A stretch of DNA of 64,000 nucleotides from contig NZ_JNWK01000004.1 in assembly GCF_000716445.1 (NCBI RefSeq), positions 1 to 64,000 on the forward strand, given 5' to 3'. The translations under genes were made by a program, and so were the position numbers. This DNA is from Streptomyces wedmorensis (GTDB taxonomy: Bacteria > Actinomycetota > Actinomycetes > Streptomycetales > Streptomycetaceae). The notes beneath the pieces were generated by a model, which was not told the DNA's origin, did not search any database, and worked only from the letters and a program-made list of their open reading frames with translations. This document shows positions 1 to 8,556 of this stretch, piece after piece (the first letter of the stretch is position 1; every line of letters starts with the position of its first letter).

Positions 1-119
1 TCGGCGTCCGGATCGAGGACGACATCCTCGTCACCGAGGACGGCAACCGGAACCTGTCGGAGGCGCTGCCGCGCCGCTCCGACGAGGTCGAGGCGTGGAT
101 GGCCGCGCTGAAGGGCTGA
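1..119 (+). CDS. C-terminus of an aminopeptidase P-type (Xaa-Pro) peptidase, partial
   Basis: The window opens inside this gene. The last 38 codons, in the frame beginning at base 3, read ...[14 protein letters not shown] and end at a TGA. The string 'G(V/I)[12 protein letters not shown]' is the conserved C-terminal metal-site strand of M24 (pita-bread) aminopeptidases, where the first Glu is a metal ligand. The enzyme would remove N-terminal residues that precede proline. A 14-bp hairpin directly downstream ends the transcript. Only the tail is visible, so the family call rests on this motif and on gene order remembered from Streptomyces. Confidence 0.75.
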   Translation, partial: GVRIEDDILVTEDGNRNLSEALPRRSDEVEAWMAALKG

Positions 120-140
120 CTTCCGCGTACGTTGGAACCG

Positions 141-174
141 AAGGGCCCCCGCCGACCGACCGGCGGGGGCCCTT
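141..174. terminator. Bidirectional terminator between convergent genes
   Basis: A perfect 14-bp inverted repeat (AAGGGCCCCCGCCG and its complement, 141-154 and 161-174) encloses a 6-base loop. It lies between the plus-strand peptidase stop and the minus-strand ATPase stop, so it can end transcription from both sides. There is no U-tract, as is usual in Streptomyces. Confidence 0.8.
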
Positions 175-183
175 CCCCGTGCG

Positions 184-639
184 TCACGCCATGAGGAGCG
201 ACGGGCTGTCCCGCCACTTCAGGATCTTGTCGAAGCTGACCACCGCGCCGCCCCGGCCCGAGCGGTTGCCGAACTGGACGTGGTCGGCGAGCTCCTCGAT
301 CAGCCGCAGCCCGCGGCCGTGCTCGGCGTCGTCCGACGGCTCCCGCGGCACCCCGGCGCCCGGAAAGCCCGGCCCCGCGTCGGCGACCTCGATGCGGCAG
401 GTCTCGCCGTCCAGGTACGCCGTCACCCGGTACGCCTCCGAGAGCGCCCCGCCCGGCACGCCGGTGCCGCCGCCGCCGTGCTCGACCGCGTTCGCACAGG
501 CCTCGGTCAGCGCGACCGACAGGTCGTAGGACACGTCCGGATCGACGCCCGCCGTCTCCATCGTGCCCAGCAGGAGCCGCCGGGCGAGGGGCACGCTCGC
601 GGCCTCGCGCCGCAGATGGAGTGACCACCAGATGCTCAT
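184..639 (-). CDS. RsbW-like anti-sigma/regulatory ATP-binding protein
   Basis: A 151-residue protein made of a single histidine-kinase-like ATPase domain (HATPase_c_2), with no dimerisation or receiver domain. The N box (ALTEACANAVEHG, about residues 48-60) and the G1 box (VADAGPGFP, about residues 90-98) are clear. A GRGLRLIEELADHV G2-like motif follows near residue 118. Such solitary domains in actinobacteria act as RsbW/SpoIIAB-type serine kinases that bind sigma factors or anti-anti-sigma factors. The start chosen is the ATG at 639, preceded on the minus strand by GGAGG and GGAG. No partner anti-sigma antagonist is adjacent. About 40-60 bases upstream, bases 673-695 read on the minus strand as GGGTT-N13-GGTAT, which resembles a SigB-class promoter; this is a weak match. 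Confidence 0.8.
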   Translation of the reverse strand: MSIWWSLHLRREAASVPLARRLLLGTMETAGVDPDVSYDLSVALTEACANAVEHGGGGTGVPGGALSEAYRVTAYLDGETCRIEVADAGPGFPGAGVPREPSDDAEHGRGLRLIEELADHVQFGNRSGRGGAVVSFDKILKWRDSPSLLMA

Positions 640-887
640 GCTCCAGCCTCCCGGCAGCGGCTCGACATACCGATACCTATTGCCTGACGGAACCCTTCGT
701 AAGCGCGCGAACGAGCCAAGAGCACTCGTCCGGCGGATGCGACCGGCCGGGCGCCGGTGTATGCCCCGCCCGAGAACCCGGTCCCGTCCCCGGGAAGACC
801 CCCGTATGTCACCCCGAAGAGGCCCAAGAACGACCTTCCGGACCTGCCTCATGACGGTGAGGCCGCTGGTGCGATGATGGGCCCGCC

Positions 888-1661
888 ATGACTGCCCCCG
901 CGCTCGCTCCACGGCTGCTGAGGGCCGCGGTCTTCACCGCGGTCTGCGTCGTGCTGTCCGCGCTGGGCCACGCCCTCGCCGCCTGCGCGGGAATCGCCCT
1001 GTGGACCCTCCTCGCCGGCTTCCTCGGCGTCTTCGGGATCACCGTCCTCTTCACCGGACGCGAGCGCTCCCTCGGCTTCGTCGTCGGCGCCCTCGCCGGC
1101 GGGCAGCTCGGCCTGCACGTCCTCTTCGGCCTCGGACAGCGCCGGCTCGCGCTGAGCCCCGAGGCCGACGACGTCCTCGTACGGACGGCCGCCCGGCTCG
1201 TCTGCGGAGCGGGACCCGCGTCCCTCAGCCCCGCCGAGGCCACCCGGATCCTCGCCGACGCCGGAATCGACCCGGCCGGCGCGCACCCGCACCTGGCACA
1301 CGCGGCCGCCGCACCCGCCGGGCAGCTGCTGCCCGGCCTGCCCATGCTGCTCGGACACCTGCTCGCCGCCCTGGCCACGGGCTGGCTGCTGCGCCGCGGC
1401 GACCGCGCCCTGCGCCGGCTCGTCGAGCTCTCCGAGCAGGGCGCGGCGGAACTGGCCGAGTGCGCGCTCGTGCGCTCGCTGCGGGCCGCGCTCCGCCTCG
1501 TACGGACCCTGCTCGCCGGACTGCCGACGGACCCGCGCACGGGGCCGCGGCCGGTCGTCCGCACCGCGGGGGACTCCTCGCCGCCGCCCGTGGCCGAGGC
1601 GCTCAGGAACACGGTGATCAGGCGCGGCCCGCCGGCCGCCGACTGCGTCCTCGCAGCCTGA
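888..1661 (+). CDS. Integral membrane protein of unknown function, first gene of the copper cluster
   Basis: A 257-residue protein with hydrophobic segments near residues 8-30, 34-55, 62-85 and 145-170, followed by a charged cytoplasmic tail rich in Leu, Ala and Arg. The region between the second and third hydrophobic pairs contains SPAEATRILADAGIDP, which looks like a soluble helix. I recognise no catalytic motif. It starts 112 bases before the ycnI-like gene and points the same way, so it may be cotranscribed with the copper genes. A role in metal handling is only suggested by that position. Confidence 0.7.
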   Translation: MTAPALAPRLLRAAVFTAVCVVLSALGHALAACAGIALWTLLAGFLGVFGITVLFTGRERSLGFVVGALAGGQLGLHVLFGLGQRRLALSPEADDVLVRTAARLVCGAGPASLSPAEATRILADAGIDPAGAHPHLAHAAAAPAGQLLPGLPMLLGHLLAALATGWLLRRGDRALRRLVELSEQGAAELAECALVRSLRAALRLVRTLLAGLPTDPRTGPRPVVRTAGDSSPPPVAEALRNTVIRRGPPAADCVLAA

Positions 1662-1773
1662 CGCGGACCGCTCACCAGGAGCGGGGCCGCGCACGTCCGC
1701 ACGCCTGTGCGGGGCCCTCGCCCCCGGCATGCCGGACCCACCCGTCTTCCTCCGAGCTGGAGTGTCCTCTGCC

Positions 1774-2547
1774 ATGACCGTTTCCCGTCTCACCGCCGGC
1801 CGTGTGTCCGCCGCCCGTGTCGCCCTCGCCGGCGGCATCGCCCTCTCCTCCGTCGTCCTGCTCTCCGGTACGGCCTTCGCGCACGTCAGCGTGCAGCCGC
1901 AGGGCGAGGCCGCCAAGGGCGGCTACGCGACCGTCAACGTCAAGGTCCCGAACGAGCGCGACAACGCCTCCACCGTGAAGCTGGAGGTCAACTTCCCGCT
2001 CGACCACCCGCTGGCCTCCGTGATGCCGCAGCCCGTCCCCGGCTGGAAGGCCGTGGTGACCAAGAGCAAGCTCGCCAAGCCGCTGGAGCTGCACGGGAAG
2101 ACGATCAACGAGGCCGTCTCCAAGGTGACCTGGACCTCCGCCGGCTCGAAGATCGGCCCCGGCGAGTTCCAGCAGTTCCCGCTCTCGCTCGGCCGGCTGC
2201 CCGAGGACACCGACCAGCTCGTGCTCAAGGCGATCCAGACGTACGACAACAAGGAGGTCGTGCGCTGGATCGAGGAGGCGAAGGAGGGCGCGGACGAGCC
2301 GCAGAACCCGGCCCCCGTCCTCAAGCTGTCCGCCGCGTCCGCCGACCACCACGGCGGCGCCGCCAAGCCCACCGCCACCACGGACGCGAAGGGCGGGCAC
2401 GACGACAAGGCCGGCGGCCACGAGGAGACCGCCTCCGCGCCCTCCTCGACCGACACCACGGCCCGCGTCCTCGGCGTCGTCGGCATCCTCGTCGGTGTCG
2501 CCGGCGTCGCCTTCGGCATCCTCGCCGGCCGCCGCCGCTCGGCCTGA
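1774..2547 (+). CDS. YcnI/DUF1775 family exported copper protein
   Basis: A 257-residue protein with an N-terminal signal peptide (hydrophobic core about residues 12-32, cleavage after AFA). The mature form would begin with His (HVSVQP). In YcnI proteins an N-terminal His in this position binds a single Cu(II). The DUF1775 beta-sandwich runs to about residue 165 and includes VNVKVPNER and PGWK. A His/Asp/Lys-rich linker (DHHGGAAKPTATTDAKGGHDDKAGGHEE) leads to a C-terminal membrane helix and an Arg-rich tail (GRRRSA), so the protein is anchored facing outwards. The ATG at 1774 was preferred to the in-frame ATG at 1729 because it places the signal peptide at the N-terminus. The sco1, PCu(A)C and copCD genes follow on the same strand. 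Confidence 0.88.
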   Translation: MTVSRLTAGRVSAARVALAGGIALSSVVLLSGTAFAHVSVQPQGEAAKGGYATVNVKVPNERDNASTVKLEVNFPLDHPLASVMPQPVPGWKAVVTKSKLAKPLELHGKTINEAVSKVTWTSAGSKIGPGEFQQFPLSLGRLPEDTDQLVLKAIQTYDNKEVVRWIEEAKEGADEPQNPAPVLKLSAASADHHGGAAKPTATTDAKGGHDDKAGGHEETASAPSSTDTTARVLGVVGILVGVAGVAFGILAGRRRSA

Positions 2548-2583
2548 CGCCGCCCCCCCCACCCGAGAACCGAAAGAACCACC

Positions 2584-3291
2584 ATGTCTGAAGAGAAGAC
2601 GCCCGGGACGGACGCGCCCCGTCCCGGGCGGCGCACCCCGCTGGTCATCGCGGCCGTCGCGATCGCCGCGGCGATCGGCCTGACCGCGGCCGTCGGTCTC
2701 GGCGGCAACGACGACAAGGCCTCCGGGCCGGTCGCCGAGGTCTCCGGCGGAACCGACTCCGCCAAGGCCGCCACCGTCCTCGACCGGCCGTTCACCAAGC
2801 CCGACCTCGTCCTCACCGACACCAAGGGCGAGAAGTACGACCTGCGCGAGCGCACCAAGGGCAAGCCGACCCTCATCTACTTCGGCTACACCCACTGCCC
2901 CGACGTCTGCCCCATGACGATGAGCAACATCGCCATCGCCAAGAAGCAGCTCCCCAAGGCCGACCAGGACAAGCTCCAGGTCGTCTTCGTCACCACCGAC
3001 CCCCAGCGGGACACCTCCGCCGAGCTCGCCAAGTGGCTGCCCGCCGCCGGCGACCCCTCCTTCACCGGTCTCACCGGCGACTTCTCCGCCATCCAGGCGG
3101 GAGCCCGGCAGATCGGCATCGGCATCGACCCGCCGAAGGTGGAGAACGGCAACGTCGTCTCCATGCACGGGGCCCAGGTGATCGCCTTCTCGCCCACGAC
3201 CGACCAGGGCTACGTCCTGTACGGCGAGGACGCGAGCATCGACGACTACGCCAAGGACCTGCCGAAGATCATCAAGGGGGAGAACCCGTGA
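2584..3291 (+). CDS. SCO1/SenC family thioredoxin-fold copper chaperone
   Basis: A 235-residue membrane-anchored protein. An N-terminal helix (about residues 20-40, LVIAAVAIAAAIGLTAAVGL) holds the thioredoxin-like domain outside the cell. The copper/redox motif CPDVCP sits near residue 105 inside YFGYTHCPDVCPMTMSN, and a distal His (VSMHGAQVIAF) supplies the third ligand. Sco proteins deliver copper to the CuA site of cytochrome c oxidase. The stop codon overlaps the GTG start of the PCu(A)C gene by two bases, so the two are probably translationally coupled. This fits joint delivery of copper to the oxidase. Confidence 0.93.
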   Translation: MSEEKTPGTDAPRPGRRTPLVIAAVAIAAAIGLTAAVGLGGNDDKASGPVAEVSGGTDSAKAATVLDRPFTKPDLVLTDTKGEKYDLRERTKGKPTLIYFGYTHCPDVCPMTMSNIAIAKKQLPKADQDKLQVVFVTTDPQRDTSAELAKWLPAAGDPSFTGLTGDFSAIQAGARQIGIGIDPPKVENGNVVSMHGAQVIAFSPTTDQGYVLYGEDASIDDYAKDLPKIIKGENP

Positions 3292-3740
3292 ACCGCCGCA
3301 CCACCGCCCTGACCGCCGCCGTGGCGCTCGCCGCCTCGCTCGCGCTGACCGGGTGCTCGTCCTCCGACGACAAGCCCCACCTGGAGGTCAGCGGCGCGTT
3401 CATCCCCCAGCCCGTGATGGACATGGCCGGCGGCTTCCTCACGATCAAGAACGACGGCGACACGGCGGACAAGCTCACCTCCGTCACCAGCCCGCTCTCC
3501 GACGACGTCACGATCCACGAGACGAAGGACCAGAAGATGCGGGAGGTGACGTCCTTCGACATCCCCGCCAACGGGGAGCTGAGGCTCGAACGCGGCGGCA
3601 ACCACATCATGTTCATGGAACTGAAGTCGAAGCCGAAGCAGGGCGACAAGGTCAGCATCGAGCTCCACTTCGAGAAGGCCGACCCCATCAAGGTCGACGT
3701 TCCCGTCGAGGCGCCCAACCACAACCCGCAGCAGCACTGA
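3288..3740 (+). CDS. PCu(A)C family copper chaperone lipoprotein
   Basis: A 150-residue lipoprotein starting at a GTG that overlaps the preceding stop (GTGA). The signal peptide ends in the lipobox LTGC, about residue 21. The body is the PCu(A)C cupredoxin-like domain with its Cu(I) ligands: His and Met in IHETKDQKMREV and the pair in GGNHIMFM, matching the H-x-M...H-x-M pattern of the family. It would sit on the outer face of the membrane and pass Cu(I) to Sco1 or directly to the cytochrome oxidase CuA centre. It lies between the sco1 and copCD genes, all pointing the same way. Confidence 0.93.
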   Translation: MNRRTTALTAAVALAASLALTGCSSSDDKPHLEVSGAFIPQPVMDMAGGFLTIKNDGDTADKLTSVTSPLSDDVTIHETKDQKMREVTSFDIPANGELRLERGGNHIMFMELKSKPKQGDKVSIELHFEKADPIKVDVPVEAPNHNPQQH

Positions 3741-3764
3741 GCTCGTTGACGGAGTGACACAGAG

Positions 3765-5771
3765 ATGACAACCACCGCCCCGCGCCTCGGTACCGCCCTG
3801 GCCCGGCTGCTCGTCCTGGCGGCCGCGCTGCTCGGCACGCTCCTCGCCGGCGCCGCCCCCGCCTCCGCGCACGCGGCGCTGACCGGAAGCGACCCGAAGG
3901 ACGGGGCGGTGGTCGCCACCGCCCCCAAGGAGGTCAACCTCACCTTCTCCGAACAGGTGGCCATGAGCCCCGACTCGATCCGGGTCCTCGACCCGGCGGG
4001 CCGGCGGGCCGACACCGGAGAGATCCGGGACCTGTGCAGCGGATCCGTCGTCCGCTACGGGGTGGGGCTCCGCGCCGGACTGCCCGACGGCACCTACACC
4101 GTCGCCTGGCAGACCGTCTCGGCCGACAGCCACCCCATCGCAGGCGCCTTCACCTTCTCCATCGGCGCCCCCTCCACCACCTCCGTCGCCCTGCCCGACC
4201 GGACCCCCGGCGGCGGAATCGTCGGCGTCCTCTACGGCATCGCGCGCTACCTCTCCTACGCCGGGTTCGCCGTCCTCGTCGGCGGCGGCGCCTTCGTCCT
4301 GGCCTGCTGGCCGCGCGGCGCGAGCGTCCGGCCCGTCCAGCAGACGGTCGTACGGGGCTGGCTGACCCTCACGGGAGCCACCCTGGCGCTGCTGCTCCTG
4401 CGCAACCCGTACACCGGTTCCGGCGAGCTCTCCGACGCCTTCGACCTGGCCGGCCTGAAGGCCGTCCTGGAGACCAAGACCGGGGCCGCGCTCACCTCCC
4501 GGCTGCTCCTGCTCGGCGCGGCCGCCCTCTTCGTGGCCGTCCTCTTCGGCGCCTACGCCCGGCGGACCGACCCGAAGGAGAAGAAGGACCTCGCCTTCGG
4601 CCTCGGCCTCGGCGGCACCGTCGTCGCCGCGGGCATCGCCGGCACCTGGGCGCTGGCCGAGCACGCCTCGACCGGCATCCAGCCCGGCATCGCCATGCCG
4701 GTCGACATCCTGCACCTCCTCGCCGTCGCCGCCTGGCTCGGCGGCCTCACCGTCCTCCTCGTCGCCCTGTACCGGGCACCGTCCCTCGACCGCCGGGCGG
4801 TCGCGCGCTTCTCGACGGTCGCCCTCGGCTCCGTGACCGTCCTCGCGGCCACCGGGCTCTACCAGTCCTGGCGCCAGGTCGGCTCCTGGTCCGCCCTCAC
4901 CGGCACCCGCTACGGCCAGCTGCTCCTCGTCAAGGTCGGCCTCGTCGCCGTCCTCGTCGGCATCGCCTGGATCTCCCGCCGCTGGACCCGACGCCTGGCC
5001 GACCCGGCACCGGCGGCCACGGCCGCCGATGAGCCGGAGGCCTCGGGCGCGCTCGCGGCGGAGGCGAAGCCGGAACCGGAGGACGAGGGCGCGGGCGCGG
5101 GCGCGGTCGAGCCGGAGACGGAGGGCGCGGGCGCGGTCGAGCCGGAGACCGAGGGCGCGGGCGCGGTCGAGCCGGAGGCGGAGGCCGACCCCGAGCGGGC
5201 CGCTCAGCTGGCGCGGCAGCGGGCCGCCGTCGCGACCGCGCGGCGGAAGCGGGAGCGGGACGCCGATCCCGAGCGGGCCGGTCTGCGCCGGTCGGTGCTG
5301 ACCGAGGCCGCCGTCGCCGTCGTGCTGCTCGCCGTGACCACGATCCTCACCTCCACCGAACCCGGCCGCACCGAGGAGGAGGCCGGGCGGGCCGGCACCG
5401 CCTCCTCCGGCCCGGCCGCGGTGCCCGACCGGCCCGTCGACATCCGGCTGCCGTTCGACACCGGGGGCGTGGACGGCAAGGGCGTCGTCCGGCTCAGCCT
5501 CGACCCCGGGCGCACCGGCGCCAACGCGCTCCACATCTTCGTCGAGCGCCCCAACGGCAAGCCGCTGGACGTCCCGGAGATCAAGGTCGCCCTCACCCTG
5601 GAGGCGAAGGACGTCGGCCCGCTGCCCGTCGCCCCCGACCGGATCCAGACCGGGCACTGGAGCGCGAGCGGCGTCCAGATCCCGATGCCGGGCGACTGGA
5701 AGATCCAGGTCACCGTCCGTACCTCCGACATCGACCAGACCACCATCGACAAGAACGTGAAGATCGGCTGA
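3765..5771 (+). CDS. CopC-CopD fusion copper transport protein (YcnJ type) with C-terminal YtkA-like domain
   Basis: A 668-residue protein. Residues 1-35 are a signal peptide ending ASAHA, so the mature N-terminus supplies His. Residues 36-130 form the CopC domain (HAALTGSDPKDGAVV; the DSHPIAGAFTF strand carries the other ligands). About eight membrane helices between residues 145 and 410 make up the CopD domain. A repetitive acidic linker (near 425-475, encoded by the 30-bp repeat at 5085-5180) leads to one more helix (about 505-525) and an exported YtkA-like beta domain to the end. The family imports or handles copper at the membrane. It sits with ycnI, sco1 and PCu(A)C genes, and only 5 bases separate it from the DyP gene. 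Confidence 0.9.
   Translation: MTTTAPRLGTALARLLVLAAALLGTLLAGAAPASAHAALTGSDPKDGAVVATAPKEVNLTFSEQVAMSPDSIRVLDPAGRRADTGEIRDLCSGSVVRYGVGLRAGLPDGTYTVAWQTVSADSHPIAGAFTFSIGAPSTTSVALPDRTPGGGIVGVLYGIARYLSYAGFAVLVGGGAFVLACWPRGASVRPVQQTVVRGWLTLTGATLALLLLRNPYTGSGELSDAFDLAGLKAVLETKTGAALTSRLLLLGAAALFVAVLFGAYARRTDPKEKKDLAFGLGLGGTVVAAGIAGTWALAEHASTGIQPGIAMPVDILHLLAVAAWLGGLTVLLVALYRAPSLDRRAVARFSTVALGSVTVLAATGLYQSWRQVGSWSALTGTRYGQLLLVKVGLVAVLVGIAWISRRWTRRLADPAPAATAADEPEASGALAAEAKPEPEDEGAGAGAVEPETEGAGAVEPETEGAGAVEPEAEADPERAAQLARQRAAVATARRKRERDADPERAGLRRSVLTEAAVAVVLLAVTTILTSTEPGRTEEEAGRAGTASSGPAAVPDRPVDIRLPFDTGGVDGKGVVRLSLDPGRTGANALHIFVERPNGKPLDVPEIKVALTLEAKDVGPLPVAPDRIQTGHWSASGVQIPMPGDWKIQVTVRTSDIDQTTIDKNVKIG
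5085..5180. repeat. In-frame 30-bp tandem repeat in the copCD linker
   Basis: Two adjacent 30-base units (5121-5150 and 5151-5180, differing at about two bases) follow a first copy lengthened by an extra GCGGGC. Each unit encodes EGAGAVEPET, giving a disordered acidic spacer between the CopD membrane domain and the C-terminal exported domain. The repeat keeps the reading frame, so copy number can change without breaking the gene. Confidence 0.85.
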
Positions 5772-5776
5772 GCGAC

Positions 5777-7048
5777 GTGACCGACAGCGACAACCTTGAG
5801 ATCTCCCGTCGGCGCCTCCTCGGCACCGTCGGCGCGGCGGGCGCGGCCGGGCTCGTCATCGGCGCGGCCGGCGGCGTCGGCGTCTCCTCGGCCGTCTCCG
5901 GCGACGACGGCTCCGGCGGCTCCGGCTCGGGCGGCGCCCAGGCGCTGACCACCGTCGGCGCGACCGAGGTCGCGTTCCACGGGAGGCATCAGGCCGGCAT
6001 CACCACCCCCCTCCAGGCGCGCGGCCATCTGGTCGCGTTCGACCTCGCCCCCGGCGCCGGCCGCAAGGAGGCCGCCGCGCTGCTGCGCCGCTGGTCGGCC
6101 ACGGCGAAGACACTGATGGCGGGCAAGGCGCCGGCCGGGGACACGGGCATCGCGCTCGACGCGGGTCCCTCCTCCCTCACGGTCACCTTCGGCTTCGGCC
6201 GGACGTTCTTCGACCGCACCGGGCTCGCCTCGCGCCGCCCCACCGCGCTCGACCCGCTGCCGGCCTTCTCCGCCGACGCCCTCGACGCCCGGCGCTCGGA
6301 GGGCGATCTGTGGGTGCAGATCGGTGCCGACGACGCCCTCGTCGCGTTCCACGCGCTGCGCGCCCTGCAGAAGGACGCGGGTGACGCGGCCCGCGTCCGC
6401 TGGCAGATGAACGGCTTCAACCGCTCGGCCGGCGCCACCGCGAAGCCGATGACCGCCCGCAACCTCATGGGCCAGGTCGACGGCACCGGCAACCCGAAGC
6501 CCACCGATCCCGACTTCGACCGGCGGATCTTCGTCCCGGCCGGGGCGAGCGGCGCGGAGGAGTGGATGGCGGGCGGCTCGTACGCGGTGGTGCGGCGGAT
6601 CCGGATGCTGCTCGACGACTGGGAGAAGCTGCCGCAGGACCGGCAGGAGAAGGTCATCGGACGGCGGAAGTCCGACGGGGCCCCGCTCAGCGGCGGCACC
6701 GAGACCACCGAGCTCGACCTGAACAAGCTCGGACCCGACGGGAAGACGGTGATCCCCGACAACGCCCACTCCCGGATCTCCGCCCCCGAACAGAACGGCG
6801 GGGCGGCGATGCTGCGCCGGCCGTTCTCCTTCCACGACGGGATCGGCCCGGACGGGACCCCGGACGCCGGACTCCTCTTCGTCTGCTGGCAGGCCGACCC
6901 GCTGAGGGGCTTCGTCCCGGTGCAGCGCAAGCTCGACCGGGGAGACGCCCTGTCCGCCTTCATCCGGCACGAGGCGAGCGGCCTCTTCGCGGTGCCCGGC
7001 GGCCCCGCCGAGGGCGAGTACGTGGGCCAGCGGCTCCTGGAGGCCTGA
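5777..7048 (+). CDS. Tat-exported Dyp-type haem peroxidase
   Basis: A 423-residue protein from a GTG start 5 bases after copCD. The N-terminus has a twin-arginine signal (ISRRRLLGTVGAAGAAG, about residues 9-25), meaning export in folded form with haem already inserted. The DyP signature GxxDG appears as GQVDGTGNPKP near residue 233. A proximal-haem-ligand-type His lies in PDNAHSRISAPE near residue 333. The family uses peroxide to oxidise dyes and other bulky substrates; EfeB members act on haem or iron. Coupling to copper genes recalls the Streptomyces DtpA system, where a secreted DyP works with copper chaperones in extracellular oxidative chemistry needed for development. That link is an inference from context. 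Confidence 0.9.
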   Translation: MTDSDNLEISRRRLLGTVGAAGAAGLVIGAAGGVGVSSAVSGDDGSGGSGSGGAQALTTVGATEVAFHGRHQAGITTPLQARGHLVAFDLAPGAGRKEAAALLRRWSATAKTLMAGKAPAGDTGIALDAGPSSLTVTFGFGRTFFDRTGLASRRPTALDPLPAFSADALDARRSEGDLWVQIGADDALVAFHALRALQKDAGDAARVRWQMNGFNRSAGATAKPMTARNLMGQVDGTGNPKPTDPDFDRRIFVPAGASGAEEWMAGGSYAVVRRIRMLLDDWEKLPQDRQEKVIGRRKSDGAPLSGGTETTELDLNKLGPDGKTVIPDNAHSRISAPEQNGGAAMLRRPFSFHDGIGPDGTPDAGLLFVCWQADPLRGFVPVQRKLDRGDALSAFIRHEASGLFAVPGGPAEGEYVGQRLLEA

Positions 7049-7121
7049 GCGGGCACGCGCCCGGAGGCCGGACCGGAGCCCTGGGCGGCTGCGTGCCCGG
7101 GCCGACCGGCGGAACGGGCGT

Positions 7122-7155
7122 CACCGGCCGGACCGGCACCACCGGCCGGACCGGC
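7122..7155. repeat. Short direct repeat, two copies of a 16-base unit with period 18
   Basis: CACCGGCCGGACCGGC occurs at 7122-7137 and again at 7140-7155 in the 161-base gap between the DyP gene and pheA. Each unit contains partial self-complementarity (CCGGCCGG), so the stretch can fold and may attenuate transcription leaving the copper operon. Confidence 0.5.
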
Positions 7156-7209
7156 GGGAGTCCGTTCGAGAGGGCGGCCCGCGTCTCCGGCGACCATTAG
7201 GGTGACGGT

Positions 7210-8145
7210 ATGTCCGCCACCCGGTTCACGTATCTCGGCCCCGAGGGCACCTTCACGGAGGCCGCCCTCCGTACGCTGCCCGAGGCGGCGACGCGGGAGC
7301 TCGTCCCGATGGTCTCCGTCCCGGCCGCGCTCGACGCCGTACGGAACGGGGAGGCCGCCGCAGCGCTCGTCCCGATCGAGAACTCGGTCGAGGGCGGGGT
7401 GACCGCGACCCTGGACGAGCTGGCCTCCGGCGAGCCGTTGATGATCTACCGCGAGGTGCTCCTTCCGATCGCCTTCGCGCTGCTGGTGCGGCCCGGCACC
7501 AAGCTCTCGGAGATCAAGACGGTGACGGGGCACCCTGTGGCCCAGCCGCAGGTGCGGAACTGGCTCCGGAAGCACCTGCCGGAGGCGGTGTGGGAGTCGG
7601 CCGCCTCCAACGCGGACGGTGCCCGGCTGGTGCAGGAGGGCCGCTTCGACGCCGCCTTCGCCGGGGAGTTCGCGGCGGCGACGTACGGTCTCGAGGCGCT
7701 GGTCACCGAGATCCACGACGCGGAGAACGCGGAGACCCGCTTCGTGCTGGTGGGCCGGCCGGCCCGGCCGGCGGCCCCGACGGGTGCCGACAAGACCTCG
7801 GTGGTGCTGTGGCTGGGTGACGATCATCCGGGTGCCCTCCTCGAGCTGCTCCAGGAGTTCGCGGTGCGCGGGGTGAACCTGATGCTGATCCAGTCCCGTC
7901 CCACGGGGGCCGGGATCGGCAACTACTGCTTCGCCGTGGACGCCGAGGGCCATATCTCGGACCGTCGGGTGGGCGAGGCGCTGATGGGGCTCAAGCGGAT
8001 CTGCCCCCAGGTGCGCTTCCTCGGCTCGTACCCGAGGGCGGGTGTCGCGGTCGAGGACGTGCCGCCGCTGCGGCGGGGGACTTCGGACCAGGCGTTCACG
8101 GCGGCCTCCGATTGGTTGGCGAGGGCCCAGGACGGTCGGGCCTGA
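7210..8145 (+). CDS. pheA: Prephenate dehydratase
   Basis: A 311-residue stand-alone enzyme that converts prephenate to phenylpyruvate in phenylalanine synthesis. The catalytic domain covers about residues 4-185. It starts with the typical TYLGPEGTFTEAAL and includes PIENSVEGGV and the TRF motif (AETRFVLVG) required for catalysis. A C-terminal ACT domain (about 200-285) carries GALLELLQEFAVRGVNL and IQSRP, the counterparts of the GALV and ESRP phenylalanine-binding motifs, so feedback inhibition by phenylalanine is expected. The E-to-Q change in ESRP is minor. No chorismate mutase domain is present. The gene is followed by a DnaA-box-rich gap and then serS. Confidence 0.95.
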   Translation: MSATRFTYLGPEGTFTEAALRTLPEAATRELVPMVSVPAALDAVRNGEAAAALVPIENSVEGGVTATLDELASGEPLMIYREVLLPIAFALLVRPGTKLSEIKTVTGHPVAQPQVRNWLRKHLPEAVWESAASNADGARLVQEGRFDAAFAGEFAAATYGLEALVTEIHDAENAETRFVLVGRPARPAAPTGADKTSVVLWLGDDHPGALLELLQEFAVRGVNLMLIQSRPTGAGIGNYCFAVDAEGHISDRRVGEALMGLKRICPQVRFLGSYPRAGVAVEDVPPLRRGTSDQAFTAASDWLARAQDGRA

Positions 8146-8182
8146 CCCGATACTGACCGACCGCTCCCGCCACCGTGGGCGG

Positions 8183-8519
8183 TCGTCCACAGGTACGAAC
8201 CACTAGTCCTACCTGCATACTTTTCGGTTACCCACAGAGGTTATCCACAGGCGTCTCGTCCAACCTGGGGACAAGTCGACACCTCGCTCCGACAAGGTCG
8301 ACAAATCACCCTGACGACTCCCCTTTTTCTGCCGTCCGTCCACAGCTCCCGGACGACGCCCACGTCAGCACCCCTCGCCCGATCAACTCTTTAGAGCGAG
8401 CAATTCCCACCCAAATGAGTGGGCAAATGGTGTTTGATCACGGAATTCCCAGGAGCGACCACGGAAATCCACGCGCCGTCGCCCGTAGTCCACAGATCTT
8501 CCGCACAGCCTGTGGATAA
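8183..8519. promoter_or_regulatory. DnaA-box cluster between pheA and serS
   Basis: The 486-base gap 8146-8631 contains two perfect TTATCCACA boxes, at 8241-8249 (plus) and 8511-8519 (minus, read as TGTGGATAA). Four boxes carry one mismatch: 8183-8191 TCGTCCACA, 8228-8236 TTACCCACA, 8266-8274 (minus, TTGTCCCCA) and 8486-8494 TAGTCCACA. A weaker one is at 8336-8344. Spacing and orientation are irregular, unlike the dense array of oriC, and there is no dnaA or dnaN nearby. Such extra-origin clusters in Streptomyces bind DnaA and reduce the frequency of initiation. The published high-affinity cluster D78 of S. coelicolor may be this locus, but I am relying on memory of cosmid names. Confidence 0.75.
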
Positions 8520-8556
8520 GTGAATGCGAGCCCTGGGGATCCGGCATTTTCACGAG

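Noticed and set aside
3246..5657. A long minus-strand open frame opposite the PCu(A)C and copCD genes
   Set aside because: It is a shadow of genes with clear signal peptides, lipobox and copper motifs. The product has no domain and extreme Gly/Arg bias.
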